38,719 bases of DNA from Aquiflexum sp. TKW24L (GCF_023502205.1 NZ_JAMFLG010000041.1:1-38719), one strand, 5' to 3'. Shown: positions 1-8,295, numbered from the stretch's first letter. Notes: generated by a model from the sequence alone, not told the origin. Program-made: numbers and translations.

Positions 1-117
1 GTGAAAATCCATTAATTCCGTTTCTCCAGTATTTCAATGAACTTTTACCTCATCTCTTCAAGGTAGTGTAAGACCGTTGTCTTAGGGTATTTTTTCCGTT
101 CCTTACGAACAGGAGTG

Positions 118-145
118 CAAAGGTAAGAATTAATCTTGTAACAAA
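118..145 (-). promoter_or_regulatory. Bacteroidota-type promoter, leftward, proximal copy
   Basis: On the minus strand TTTG (145-142) is followed after 16 bases by TACCTTTG (125-118), a perfect match to the Bacteroidota -7 consensus TANNTTTG. The box continues as TACCTTTGCACTCC, the same as in the second copy further upstream. It would drive a gene or RNA beyond the left edge of the window. The spacer is slightly shorter than the usual 17-21. No convincing coding sequence lies in 1-302. Confidence 0.55.
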
Positions 146-210
146 TAATGAAAAATGAATAATTTATTTTACTCGCTTTTTTCAATACCCCTGCCCCCCG
201 ATTGGGAGTG

Positions 211-241
211 CAAAGGTGTAAATCATTTTTATAACCACAAA
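211..241 (-). promoter_or_regulatory. Bacteroidota-type promoter, leftward, distal copy
   Basis: On the minus strand TTTG (241-238) is followed after 19 bases by CACCTTTG (218-211), one mismatch from TANNTTTG. The following bases GCACTCC are shared with the proximal promoter at 118-125, so the two look like a tandem pair 93 bp apart. They sit downstream of the terminator at 303-341, so they start a new leftward transcription unit. Confidence 0.45.
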
Positions 242-302
242 GTTGAATTCTAAAAAAAATGAATTCTAGGACAAATGTCACTGAACCTCAGCAAGAAAAA
301 AT

Positions 303-341
303 CATAAAAAAATCCTGTCCCGTTTTAAACACGAGACAGGA
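303..341 (-). terminator. Rho-independent terminator of the DUF1080 operon
   Basis: TCCTGTC (313-319) pairs with GACAGGA (335-341), with a further CG/CG pair above one mismatch. Read on the minus strand the stem is followed by a run of T (complement of 303-312). It lies about 25 bases beyond the stop codon of the last gene of the operon. Confidence 0.8.
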
Positions 342-366
342 CTTCACTATAATTGAATATTATTTC

Positions 367-963
367 CTAAAGTGATTTCAAAGAGACATTTCTCCAATAA
401 ACTTTGATCCCACCGCCATCATGGATCTGCAACAAAATGCCTCCTTCACCTTGACCGATTTTTTCGTCAGTATAGTCGACCATCTCCACTCCATTTACAA
501 AAGAAGTGACCCTATCTCCTTTTACAATGATCTTCATCTTGTTCCATTCTCCATATTTCAAGGCTTTGTCCTTTTCAGGGTCAGGCTTAATCAACCAACC
601 TCTACCATAACTTTCATAAATCCCACCAGTATCATTCCCGGGAGGGGCTACTTCTACCTGCCAACCTGAAACCTTGGTACCGTCAACTGTAGATCGGATA
701 AAAACCCCACTGTTGCCATCTGCTTCCTGTTTGAACTCAAGGTTGATCTCAAAATTTTTATATTGCTTTTCTGTTCCCAAATAGCCATAACCTTTGTCCG
801 ATCCACTTTCAGAGACAATCAATCCATTTTCCACATACCATTTTTCGGTGCCGTAGACTATCCAACCCGTCAAATCCTTGCCGTTGAACAGCTTCTCTTT
901 TTTCTGACCAAATGATACTTGAGCCAACAAAAGGAATGAGCATACAATTAATAACTTCTTCAT
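367..963 (-). CDS. Secreted DUF1080 (3-keto-disaccharide hydrolase family) protein
   Basis: The 198-aa product starts with a signal peptide (MKKLLIVCSFLLLAQVSFGQ), so it acts in the periplasm or outside. The rest is one DUF1080 domain, a concanavalin-like beta-sandwich: it opens with LFNGKDLTGW (about residues 25-34) and contains GNSGVFIRS and the late GGILLQIHDGG segment. Family members have been linked to cleavage of glycosides oxidised at C3 of the sugar ring. The start codon overlaps the stop of the upstream DUF1080 gene by four bases (ATGA), so translation is probably coupled. Being third in an operon with a Gfo/Idh/MocA oxidoreductase fits an oxidise-then-cleave route. The substrate cannot be read from the sequence. 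Confidence 0.88.
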   Translation of the reverse strand: MKKLLIVCSFLLLAQVSFGQKKEKLFNGKDLTGWIVYGTEKWYVENGLIVSESGSDKGYGYLGTEKQYKNFEINLEFKQEADGNSGVFIRSTVDGTKVSGWQVEVAPPGNDTGGIYESYGRGWLIKPDPEKDKALKYGEWNKMKIIVKGDRVTSFVNGVEMVDYTDEKIGQGEGGILLQIHDGGGIKVYWRNVSLKSL

Positions 964-1718
964 AATGGTCTTATTTTAATGTTTTTGAACCAAACTTCGC
1001 TTCCGTGGTCCTGAAGTGCGATCAATCCAGATTTTGAAATCGCGTAATCGGGAAAAGCATCCCATTTACCACTGTTCCTTTTTGTTTTCCAATCCTCAGA
1101 GTAAGGCACAAATTCGACTGTTTTCTTTCCATTCAAATAGTATTCCGCCTTTTCATTGGTGAAAATAATTTTTGAAACATTCCATTCCCCTGCAGGCTTT
1201 ACCACCCCTTCGAGGTCAGGGACATACATCGCATAGTCTGCTGCCAAAGATTGCCAATCTTCCAAAGGCTGCGGAAATCCCAACTGATCTATCACCTGAT
1301 ATTCCGGTCCTGTGTAATATGGCGCTGCATATTTCTGGTCCTCCACTACATGGTAGAAGACGCCACTGTTTCCACCTGTTGCTATCTTCCAAGTAAATTC
1401 CATTTCAAATTGCTCAAATTCCAAAGGTGCGAATACAATATCTCCGCCAACATCCCCTCCCTCATGGCCAAGACCTTTGAGCGCACCATCTTCCACAGTC
1501 CAATTTGGCGGTAAAGAATCTCCATTAAAAGCTCTCCATCCATCAGTATTGACTCCGTCAAACAACAACATCCATCCTGCTGATTTTTCATCTTCGGAAA
1601 GGGAATTATCAGGAAGAATTACTTCAGCTACTTCTTCTGTCACTTCTTCAGCAGGCTTTGGGCTACAGGCCCAAGCAAAGGAGATCAAAGCTATCCAAGC
1701 TATTCTTGTGTATTTCAT
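960..1718 (-). CDS. DUF1080 lipoprotein (3-keto-disaccharide hydrolase family)
   Basis: 252 aa from the ATG at 1718. A longer reading begins at 1751 but would run into the upstream gene and put a charged stretch before the signal peptide, so I chose MKYTRIAW as start. The leader ends ISFAWAC, a plausible lipobox, followed by an acidic linker rich in E, P and V, so it is probably a lipoprotein. The DUF1080 domain starts near residue 50 with LLFDGVNTDGWRAFNG and includes GNSGVFYHVVED. It is larger than its neighbour and not a recent duplicate by eye. The start lies two bases after the stop of the oxidoreductase gene, and its end overlaps the next gene by four bases. Confidence 0.87.
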   Translation of the reverse strand: MKYTRIAWIALISFAWACSPKPAEEVTEEVAEVILPDNSLSEDEKSAGWMLLFDGVNTDGWRAFNGDSLPPNWTVEDGALKGLGHEGGDVGGDIVFAPLEFEQFEMEFTWKIATGGNSGVFYHVVEDQKYAAPYYTGPEYQVIDQLGFPQPLEDWQSLAADYAMYVPDLEGVVKPAGEWNVSKIIFTNEKAEYYLNGKKTVEFVPYSEDWKTKRNSGKWDAFPDYAISKSGLIALQDHGSEVWFKNIKIRPL

Positions 1719-1720
1719 AA

Positions 1721-3073
1721 CTATATCAATTTCATATTTACGGGATCCCATTTCATAAACTTATCTTGGAAATAACTGTCGTTGCACAACAAGGCCGGAG
1801 CTGCTGCCCTAAATCCAAATATCGGATCTTCGGCTACGGTGCCATTTGTTCTTATGGCATTGAACCAATTTCCAAAATGGTCATAATGTGCGCCTTTCCA
1901 GCTTCTTTCCGCAGCATAAACTGTTTCACGAGGAGGAAGGATTTTGGCTCTACTTTCTTCTGTAGCTCCTCTCAATTTCGCCTGCTCTCTCAAAAACGGA
2001 TCATCACTTTCAGCATTCTGATTGAGTTTGACGACCACTTCTTCCCACTTGACGTCCATAGAACCTTTGGTGCCCACTATTCTCAAATAAGTGGTACCGC
2101 TCGTCCCATCGACAAAATTACACCTTAAAGAAAGGTTGAATCCTGGATGCTCGGGAGTCTGAGGGTAATCAAACATACCCAACAGCACATCGGGAACTTC
2201 TCTGCCGTCTTTCCAATACCTCAACCCACCCATAGAGGATACCTTGGTCGGGCCTTTGGAATTGGTAATAAAATGCAAACTTGAAAACAGGTGGACGAAT
2301 AAATCGCCGGACATGCCGGTACCATAATCAAGGTAATTTCTCCACCTGAAAAATCTCAAAGGATCCCAATCTCTTGCAGTGGTATTGGAAATGTATTTTT
2401 TCCAATCAACAGTCTGCTCATTTCCATCTTTTGGAACATTGTATTGCCATGCGCCTTCGGGAGAATGTCTTGCCCAAAATCCTTCTGCATATACAATGTC
2501 GCCTATCGCTCCTGCAGCAAGCAGTTCCTTGGCTTTTTCATTACCCAATGAAGAAACACCTTGGCTGCCAACTACCATCACTTTACCGGATTTTTTCCAT
2601 GCGTTGACAACATCCATTCCTTCTTTGACAGAATGTACCATCGGTTTTTCGCAGTAAACGTGCTTTCCGGCATTCATCGCATCGATACTGATCTGCTTGT
2701 GCCAATGGTCGGGAGTCGCAATAATAACAGCGTCAATGTCTTTTCTTTTGAGAACTTCCTGATAATCTTGGGTGACAAACAAATCGGCTCCCCACTTCTG
2801 CTTTGCCGACTCAAGTCTGCCCTTGTACAAATCACAAACAGCCACCAACTTGACATTGGCATGTCTCAGAGCAGAATTGGTATCTTCTGTTCCCATGATT
2901 CCTGCACCGATCAACGCCAGGTTGATGGGCGTGTCATTGGCGGAAACAATGGCTATATCTCTTTCGAGGAAATTTTTATCGGGTATTTCTTCTGAAAATG
3001 CCAGGGGACTAATCGCAGCAGCAGCTCCTGTTGCACCTAGCTTTTTTAAGAAATGTCTTCTGTTTTGCTTCAT
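1721..3073 (-). CDS. Tat-exported Gfo/Idh/MocA family oxidoreductase
   Basis: 450 aa. The N-terminus has a twin-arginine signal (NRRHFLKK followed by an Ala-rich hydrophobic run), so the folded enzyme with its bound nucleotide is likely exported. The Rossmann part follows with ALIGAGIMG (about residue 54) and VCDLYKGR; ATPDHWH and CEKPM mark the family cofactor and active-site region. The C-terminal half is the alpha/beta substrate domain (DPLRFFRWRNYLDYGTG). Exported members act on sugars or glycosides and some oxidise the C3 hydroxyl. It is first in an operon with two DUF1080 proteins, which supports oxidation of a glycoside before cleavage. Specific substrate unknown. Confidence 0.9.
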   Translation of the reverse strand: MKQNRRHFLKKLGATGAAAAISPLAFSEEIPDKNFLERDIAIVSANDTPINLALIGAGIMGTEDTNSALRHANVKLVAVCDLYKGRLESAKQKWGADLFVTQDYQEVLKRKDIDAVIIATPDHWHKQISIDAMNAGKHVYCEKPMVHSVKEGMDVVNAWKKSGKVMVVGSQGVSSLGNEKAKELLAAGAIGDIVYAEGFWARHSPEGAWQYNVPKDGNEQTVDWKKYISNTTARDWDPLRFFRWRNYLDYGTGMSGDLFVHLFSSLHFITNSKGPTKVSSMGGLRYWKDGREVPDVLLGMFDYPQTPEHPGFNLSLRCNFVDGTSGTTYLRIVGTKGSMDVKWEEVVVKLNQNAESDDPFLREQAKLRGATEESRAKILPPRETVYAAERSWKGAHYDHFGNWFNAIRTNGTVAEDPIFGFRAAAPALLCNDSYFQDKFMKWDPVNMKLI

Positions 3074-3196
3074 TGTCTTGGGTTAGTTATTATTTAATTT
3101 TAAGAATCGAAAAGTTACTTAAATTTTTTATAAAAGTATTTTTCAATGCTCTATAATTTTATAAACGGAATCTGACCAAGATAAGCAATCTCTCTC

Positions 3197-3950
3197 CTAA
3201 AGGGTTGAAAAATATTTTCCCGCTAAAACCAACCTGCTTCCGTACCAAGAAAACATTTCCCCATCCACTATTCGAATTTTGGTTTTGGGTAATCTTTCTT
3301 TGAAAAATGAGATATGCAATTCTTTGAATGGATAAGGCTCTGAACTGAGCAAAAGATAATCCGGATTCAATTTGACTATTTCTTCCAAATCAATCTCGGG
3401 ATACCGAAACTGGTTGATGAGATTTTTGAAGCCTGCTTTTTCTAACATGGAATCTATAAATGTATTGGTTCCGACAGCAATTAAAGGATCTTTCCAAATC
3501 AGGTAAATGGCGGATCCTTTGAAATTGAACTCTTTTTCCAATCCTTGTTTGATCTGAGATTTGGATGGCTTTGATGGAAGTATCCGTCAACTCCCCTATG
3601 CCCAAAATCATTCTGTAAGCATCTTCCAAAGTGTAAATATCACTCATCCAAACAGGATATTTCTCAGCTAGTTTTTCGATTCCCTCTTTGTAATTTTCCT
3701 CCTTGTTTCCAATAATTAGATCCGGTTGAAGCGATTCTATTTTGTCAAAATAAAAATTTTTTGTTCCCCCGATGATCATCTTTTCTTTTTTCAATCCTTT
3801 GGGATGGATACAAAATTTGGTAATACCTACAATTCTCTCTCTCAAACCCAAATCCACCAAAAGCTCTGTCTGCGACGGTACCAAGGAAACAATCCTTTTT
3901 GGGGGATTTGGAAGGGAAATGGTGCGATTGAGTTGGTCTAAATATATCAT
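3197..3950 (-). pseudogene. Frameshifted BtuF/helical-backbone metal receptor (ABC substrate-binding) gene
   Basis: Two reading frames together give one protein of about 250 aa. From the ATG at 3950 the first frame encodes KRIVSLVPSQTELLVDLG and continues to about residue 130 (GIGELTDTSIKAIQ). The second frame resumes with KQGLEKEFNF and ends with LLSSEPYPFKE and VDGEMFSWYGSRL, the typical C-terminal half. The frames join if one base is removed between about 3545 and 3570, for example in the AAA run at 3560-3562. The family binds corrinoid or iron chelates for ABC import. This copy has no signal peptide. It is either a real frameshift mutation or a sequencing error; if real, the C-terminal lobe is lost and the product is probably non-functional. 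Confidence 0.85.
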
Positions 3951-3951
3951 A

Positions 3952-4015
3952 GTCTACCGACCACAGCCCACAGTCCACGGTGGTTGCTCCCAACAGTGGA
4001 CTATGGTCTATGGAC
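3952..4015. repeat. Convergent heptanucleotide repeat arms, no gene inside
   Basis: The whole gap between the stop of the peptidase gene (4016) and the start of the metal-receptor gene (3950) is repeat. The plus-strand arm (3952-3986) reads in exact 7-base steps: GTCTACC, GACCACA, then GCCCACA, GTCCACG. The minus-strand arm (4015-3988) reads GTCCATA, GACCATA, then GTCCACT. Consensus G-[A/T]-C-C-A-[C/T]-[A/G]. The arms point towards each other and can form an imperfect hairpin. The same arrangement flanks the four-helix-bundle pseudogene 1.1 kb away. Confidence 0.7.
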
Positions 4016-5083
4016 TTATTTTATATATCTAAAATCAAACTCCGGATCCAATTCAGCCAAGAATTGGTACATCAGCAAGATGACATTTTCGATATCTTCT
4101 TTGCTGGCAGTCTCCACAGTGGTGTGCATGTATTTCAAAGGAAGGGAAATCAACGCTGAAGGGACGCCTTCATTGGAATAGGCAAAAGCATCTGTATCTG
4201 TTCCAGTACTTCTCGAAGCGGCCGCCCGTTGGAACGGAATGCTGTTTTTCTTGGCGGATTCGATGACCAAATCCAACAACTTTTTGTGGACTGCAGCACC
4301 ATAAGTTAAGACAGGTCCTTTTCCTGCTACCTGCTCGCCACTTGTTATCTTGGAATACATCGGTGCAGTAGTATCGTGGCACACATCGGTGATGATCGCT
4401 ACATTCGGCTTGATGCGGGCAGCAATCATTTCTGCGCCTCGGAGACCGATTTCTTCCTGCACGGCATTGACAATATATAAACCAAACGGAAGTTTGAGGC
4501 CTGACTCTTTGATTTTCCGCGCCACCTGCGCGATCATATAGCCACCAATCCTGTTGTCCAAAGCCCGGCCTGAATAGAATTTCCCATTCAATTCCTGTAG
4601 TTCATCTTTGAAGGTAATAACACAACCGACATGAATTCCCAATGCCTCCACTTCCTCTTTGTTTCTTGCACCGACATCGATGAAAATATTATCCAAAGTC
4701 GGGGCTTCCTCCTTACCTTCTTTCCTTACGTGGATTGCCGGCCAACCAAAAACTCCGGGAATGACGGCATTGTCCGTATGGATATTCACCCGCATGGATG
4801 GTGCAATCATGTGGTCAGACCCGCCGTTTCTACGGACATAGATATAGCCGTCGGCATTGATATAATTGACAAACCAACTGATCTCGTCGGCATGGGCTTC
4901 GATGACAACCTTGTATTCCGCTTCGGGATTGATCACCCCGACGACTGTTCCATAGCTATCAGTAAAGTAGCTGTCTACAAAAGGCTTGACATAATCCAAC
5001 CAGATCTGTTGGCCCGACGCCTCAAATCCCGTCGGCGAGGCGTTGTTGAGGTATTTGTAGAGGAAGTTTAATTTGTTTTCCAT
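4016..5083 (-). CDS. M42 family metallopeptidase (glutamyl aminopeptidase / FrvX-like)
   Basis: 355 aa from the ATG at 5083; a TTG nine codons upstream is the only longer choice and is less likely. Two-metal ligands of the family are visible (numbered from this start): H64 and D66 in EAHADE, D176 in RALDNR, the E210-E211 pair in QEEIGLRG, D233 in ITDVCHD and H320 in KYMHTT. Members are cytosolic, form large tetrahedral assemblies and trim N-terminal residues from peptides. The length is normal. It is flanked on both sides by heptanucleotide repeat elements, and the gene on each side is broken, although this one looks intact. Confidence 0.92.
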   Translation of the reverse strand: MENKLNFLYKYLNNASPTGFEASGQQIWLDYVKPFVDSYFTDSYGTVVGVINPEAEYKVVIEAHADEISWFVNYINADGYIYVRRNGGSDHMIAPSMRVNIHTDNAVIPGVFGWPAIHVRKEGKEEAPTLDNIFIDVGARNKEEVEALGIHVGCVITFKDELQELNGKFYSGRALDNRIGGYMIAQVARKIKESGLKLPFGLYIVNAVQEEIGLRGAEMIAARIKPNVAIITDVCHDTTAPMYSKITSGEQVAGKGPVLTYGAAVHKKLLDLVIESAKKNSIPFQRAAASRSTGTDTDAFAYSNEGVPSALISLPLKYMHTTVETASKEDIENVILLMYQFLAELDPEFDFRYIK

Positions 5084-5105
5084 ATTGAATTTTTTTATTA
5101 ATAAT

Positions 5106-5140
5106 GTCAACTGTCGACGGACGACGGTCCACAGCAGGTC
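5106..5140 (+). repeat. Heptanucleotide repeat arm, left flank of four-helix-bundle pseudogene
   Basis: Five 7-base units on the plus strand: GTCAACT, GTCGACG, then GACGACG, GTCCACA and the odd GCAGGTC. Together with two bases on its left, the outer unit is part of the 9-bp inverted repeat AATGTCAAC (5103-5111), matched by GTTGACATT at 5579-5587. The arm ends six bases before the former stop codon of the pseudogene. Confidence 0.65.
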
Positions 5141-5146
5141 TAGAGG

Positions 5147-5500
5147 TCAGTTGATGTTATTTCGTAATGATTGAAGTTTTACTATTAAATTCTCTATTGA
5201 GGTGTAAAGAAATAAAAATTCATCTTCAAAAATAATTCCTCTCTTTCTCCCTAAGTGGAGACAACCTACTACTTCAATTCCTGATCGGATAGAATAACCT
5301 AGAAATTTCTTGAATTCGGCATTCGATTAGCCCGTTGATCCTTCTGCAATATTTAAAGCAATCGAATCAGCAGCACGCTGGAGTTGCTGGGCCAAAACAT
5401 ATTTTTCATCTGTTGGAAATTTTTTAATCAGTTTATTAATCTCCAATGAATAATCCAACGCCATTTCCCAAACCCTCAAGTTTTCGAACTTAAAAGCCAT
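5147..5500 (-). pseudogene. Four-helix-bundle protein (S23 / IVP family), interrupted by an in-frame stop
   Basis: Reading from the ATG at 5500, codons 1-57 give a protein starting MAFKFENLRVWEMALDYS and ending NIAEGSTG. Codon 58 is TAA (5329-5327). The same frame continues with SNAEFKKFLGYSIRSGIEVV and VGCLHLGRKRGI and ends at a TGA at 5149-5147. In the family the interrupted position is normally Gln in GSTGQSN, so a single CAA-to-TAA change explains it. The full frame would be 117 aa, the normal length. The family includes proteins encoded in 23S rRNA intervening sequences and is related in fold to the Avd proteins of diversity-generating retroelements; the function of free-standing copies is poorly known. 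Only about half the bundle can now be made. Confidence 0.85.
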
Positions 5501-5559
5501 ACCTTATCTATTTTGTTTCAATCACTATTTAAACCATGGTAAGAATACCTATTGCCCGG

Positions 5560-5584
5560 GACCTGTGGTCTGTGGTCTGTTGAC
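5560..5584 (-). repeat. Heptanucleotide repeat arm, right flank of four-helix-bundle pseudogene
   Basis: Read on the minus strand from 5584: GTCAACA, GACCACA, then GACCACA again and GGTC. It is the inverted counterpart of the arm at 5106-5140, and its outer edge is three bases from the stop codon of the carboxylase gene (5590-5588). Confidence 0.65.
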
Positions 5585-5587
5585 ATT

Positions 5588-7171
5588 TTAAAGCGGTATA
5601 TTCCCATGCTTTTTCCTAGGTAGCTTGTCCACTTTGTTTTCGAGCATTTTGAAACCTCGGATCAGTTTTTCTCTTGTTTCGGAGGGGATGATGACTTCGT
5701 CTATAAAACCCCTGTGGGCAGCACGGTAAGGATTGGCAAATTTGGCGGTGTAGTCATCTATTTTCTCTTGAAGTTTGGCTTCCGGATCCTCTGCTTCTGC
5801 TATTTCTCTCTTGAAAATAATCTCAGCTGCACCTTTAGCGCCCATCACGGCGATCTCGGCTGTGGGCCACGCAAAATTCAGATCAGCACCGATATGCTTG
5901 GAATTCATCACATCATAAGCTCCTCCATAAGCTTTTCGGGTGATCACGGTTATCCTTGGAACTGTGGCTTCCGAAAAAGCATAGAGCAACTTCGCTCCAT
6001 TGGTTATGATTCCATTCCATTCCTGATCTGTTCCCGGCAAAAATCCCGGAACATCCACCAATACCAAAAGTGGGACATTGAAGGAGTCACAAGTCCTCAC
6101 AAACCTTGCTGCTTTTATTGATGCATGGTTGTCCAAAACTCCGGCAAGTGATTGCGGTTGATTTCCTACTATTCCGATGCTCCTACCTGCAAGTCTTGCA
6201 AATCCTACGACAATATTGTCTGCGTAATTTTTGTGCACTTCCAAAAATGATCCTTCATCACAAATCCCATTTACCACATCCCGGATATCATATGGATGGT
6301 TAAGGTTGTCAGGTATGATGGTATCCAAAACCTTTCTAGATTCATCTTCTTTCAGATCATAGGCATAAACAGGGGCTGTATCCTCGCAGTTTTGCGGCAT
6401 GTAACTGAGCAGTTTTTTGATATGTTGGATACATTCCAATTCATTGGCACAGGCAAAATGAGTAACCCCACTTTTGGTGGAATGTGTGCTCGCCCCGCCC
6501 AATTCCTCTGCGGTGACATTTTCAGCAGTGACGGTTTTTACGACATTGGGTCCGGTCACAAACATGTAGGAGGTGTTTTCGACCATCAGAATAAAATCCG
6601 TAATCGCTGGGGAGTATACAGCGCCACCAGCACAAGGTCCCATGATGGCCGATATCTGAGGTACCACGCCTGAAGCCAAAGTATTTCTATAAAAAATATC
6701 TGCATATCCACCCAAGGAGACAACGCCTTCCTGAATCCTTGCTCCTCCCGAATCATTCAAGCCGATCACTGGCGCACCGTTTTTCATGGCCATATCCATG
6801 ATTTTACAGATCTTCTCAGCATGAGTTTCGGAAAGGGATCCTCCAAAAACGGTAAAATCCTGGGAATATACATAGACCAAGCGGCCATTGATTTCTCCAT
6901 ATCCAGTCACCACTCCATCACCAAGGTAATGCTCTTTGTCCAGTCCAAAATCCTTTGCACGGTGCATCACAAACTTGTCGATTTCCTGAAAAGTACCTCC
7001 ATCCATCAAAAAGTGGATTCTTTCCCTTGCAGTAAGTTTTCCTTTCTTGTGTTGGGCACCAATTCTTGCTTCTCCCCCACCGAGCAAAGCTTCCTCGTTT
7101 TTCTTATTCAATAATTCAAATTTGTCCTTATTGGAGGGAAGGGTATATACACCTTTGATTTTGCTGTCCAT
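5588..7171 (-). CDS. Acyl-CoA carboxylase carboxyltransferase (beta) subunit, propionyl-CoA carboxylase type
   Basis: 527 aa, close to the usual 510-530. The protein is the crotonase-fold carboxyltransferase that moves CO2 from biotin to an acyl-CoA, usually propionyl-CoA. Visible family segments: [18 protein letters not shown] (about residues 44-61), [16 protein letters not shown], the acyl-CoA pocket [14 protein letters not shown], and in the second half [19 protein letters not shown] and [13 protein letters not shown]. It is cytosolic and needs a biotin carboxylase/carrier partner, which is not encoded next to it here. The gene upstream is divergent. Whether it belongs to propionyl-CoA carboxylase or to a decarboxylase complex cannot be decided from sequence alone. 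Confidence 0.92.
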   Translation of the reverse strand: MDSKIKGVYTLPSNKDKFELLNKKNEEALLGGGEARIGAQHKKGKLTARERIHFLMDGGTFQEIDKFVMHRAKDFGLDKEHYLGDGVVTGYGEINGRLVYVYSQDFTVFGGSLSETHAEKICKIMDMAMKNGAPVIGLNDSGGARIQEGVVSLGGYADIFYRNTLASGVVPQISAIMGPCAGGAVYSPAITDFILMVENTSYMFVTGPNVVKTVTAENVTAEELGGASTHSTKSGVTHFACANELECIQHIKKLLSYMPQNCEDTAPVYAYDLKEDESRKVLDTIIPDNLNHPYDIRDVVNGICDEGSFLEVHKNYADNIVVGFARLAGRSIGIVGNQPQSLAGVLDNHASIKAARFVRTCDSFNVPLLVLVDVPGFLPGTDQEWNGIITNGAKLLYAFSEATVPRITVITRKAYGGAYDVMNSKHIGADLNFAWPTAEIAVMGAKGAAEIIFKREIAEAEDPEAKLQEKIDDYTAKFANPYRAAHRGFIDEVIIPSETREKLIRGFKMLENKVDKLPRKKHGNIPL

Positions 7172-7335
7172 GTTGCTAAAGTTATTTGGTTAGGTCAAAT
7201 ATAATGCGGGACAATCTAGCGAGGAAATTTAAATTGAGGAACATCAGGGAAATTCGATTTCGGGGTTGTAGATAAATTCTTAACAATGGAATTAGAATAA
7301 ACTTTTTATATTCGCGCATTCAAAAATTACGGGGT

Positions 7336-8295
7336 ATGATTCCGACCAAAGCTGCGATTATCGACATGGGTACCAATACGTTTCACCTACTTTTAGTGGA
7401 ATTGTATGCAGACAGGTTCGAGACTATATATAAGGAGAAAATTCCCGTCAAAATCGGACAAGGTGGTATCAGCCGCAACACCATTCATCCCGATGCCGAA
7501 AAAAGAGCTTTCCATACTTTACATCATTTCAAAAATCTGATTGACGGTGAAGGAATCACAAGCATTTTTGCCTTTGCTACAAGTGGGGTGAGGAATGCTG
7601 ACAATGGAAAAGAATTTGTAGCCAAAATAAAGGCCGAGTTTCAGATTGATGTACTTATCATCGATGGGGAACAGGAAGCCCAAATGATCTATGAAGGCAT
7701 CAGGTTTAGCGGTTCACTCACGGGTGAAACTTGCCTGATGATGGATATCGGAGGCGGCTCAGTTGAATTTATTATTGGCAATTCCCAAGAAGCTTTTTGG
7801 AGAAAAAGCTTTGAAATTGGTGGTCAGAGGATGCTTGACCTGTTTCATTATCATGATCCAATATTGCCTGAGGAGGCCGAAAACCTCACTTTTTATCTCG
7901 AACAAAAACTTGTGGAACTTCTTGAAGCCATCAACACCTTCAATCCAACTTGTTTGGTTGGTTCTTCAGGGACTTTCGATACTTTGACTGACATTTATTT
8001 TGCTTCTCTGCATGAAACCAAGTTGAAGACCCAACAGGTTTTTCAATTGCCCACACAAGAATTTGAATTGATCGCCCAAAAGCTCTTGACACTCAATAGA
8101 GACCAAAGGCTTTTGATCCCCGGCATGATCGAAATGCGGGTGGATATGATCGTCGTGGCAGCCTGCCTGATCGAATATATCTTGAAGTTTGTTCCTGTTT
8201 CTACTTTGATTTGTTCCAATTTTGCACTGAAAGAAGGGGCTATTGCGGAATTGATGGGAAAACATTCCCAAGTCCAAACGCTTATCAGCAGGTAA
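7336..8295 (+). CDS. Ppx/GppA family phosphatase (exopolyphosphatase-like)
   Basis: 319 aa of the ASKHA fold. The phosphate-1 loop is IDMGTNTFHLLL (residues 9-20) and the phosphate-2 motif DIGGGSVEF is at 137-145; the adenosine-region equivalent VGSSGTFDTLTD is also present. Members hydrolyse the end phosphate of polyphosphate or the 5' gamma-phosphate of pppGpp. At about 320 aa it is the short form, which lacks the C-terminal HD-like domain of the enterobacterial enzymes. The start is the ATG directly after ACGGGGT. It opens a plus-strand cluster divergent from the carboxylase gene. Which substrate it prefers is not visible. Confidence 0.9.
   Translation: MIPTKAAIIDMGTNTFHLLLVELYADRFETIYKEKIPVKIGQGGISRNTIHPDAEKRAFHTLHHFKNLIDGEGITSIFAFATSGVRNADNGKEFVAKIKAEFQIDVLIIDGEQEAQMIYEGIRFSGSLTGETCLMMDIGGGSVEFIIGNSQEAFWRKSFEIGGQRMLDLFHYHDPILPEEAENLTFYLEQKLVELLEAINTFNPTCLVGSSGTFDTLTDIYFASLHETKLKTQQVFQLPTQEFELIAQKLLTLNRDQRLLIPGMIEMRVDMIVVAACLIEYILKFVPVSTLICSNFALKEGAIAELMGKHSQVQTLISR

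Larger units (their letters stand above)
5106..5584. mobile_element. Candidate small cassette: inverted heptad arms around an S23-like gene
   Basis: This is an inference. The segment has convergent heptad-repeat arms at both ends, with GTCAACW outermost on each, one decayed gene inside, and edges that abut neighbouring genes closely (the right edge is three bases from a stop codon). A 64-bp element at 3952-4015 has similar arms without the gene, like a deletion derivative. No target-site duplication is evident and no transposase is present, so movement would need a factor in trans. It could instead be ordinary repeat accumulation around a gene. Confidence 0.35.

Noticed and set aside
45-281. 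78-codon frame on the minus strand
   Set aside because: It spans both promoter blocks, is low in complexity and resembles no protein.
3541-3580. Programmed frameshift in the metal-receptor gene
   Set aside because: No slippery heptamer, Shine-Dalgarno-like stimulator or stem-loop is seen at the junction; family members do not use one to my knowledge.
5579-5587. TTGACA in GTTGACATT as a sigma70 -35 box
   Set aside because: Bacteroidota primary promoters use TTTG/TANNTTTG, and the sequence is explained by the heptad repeat.
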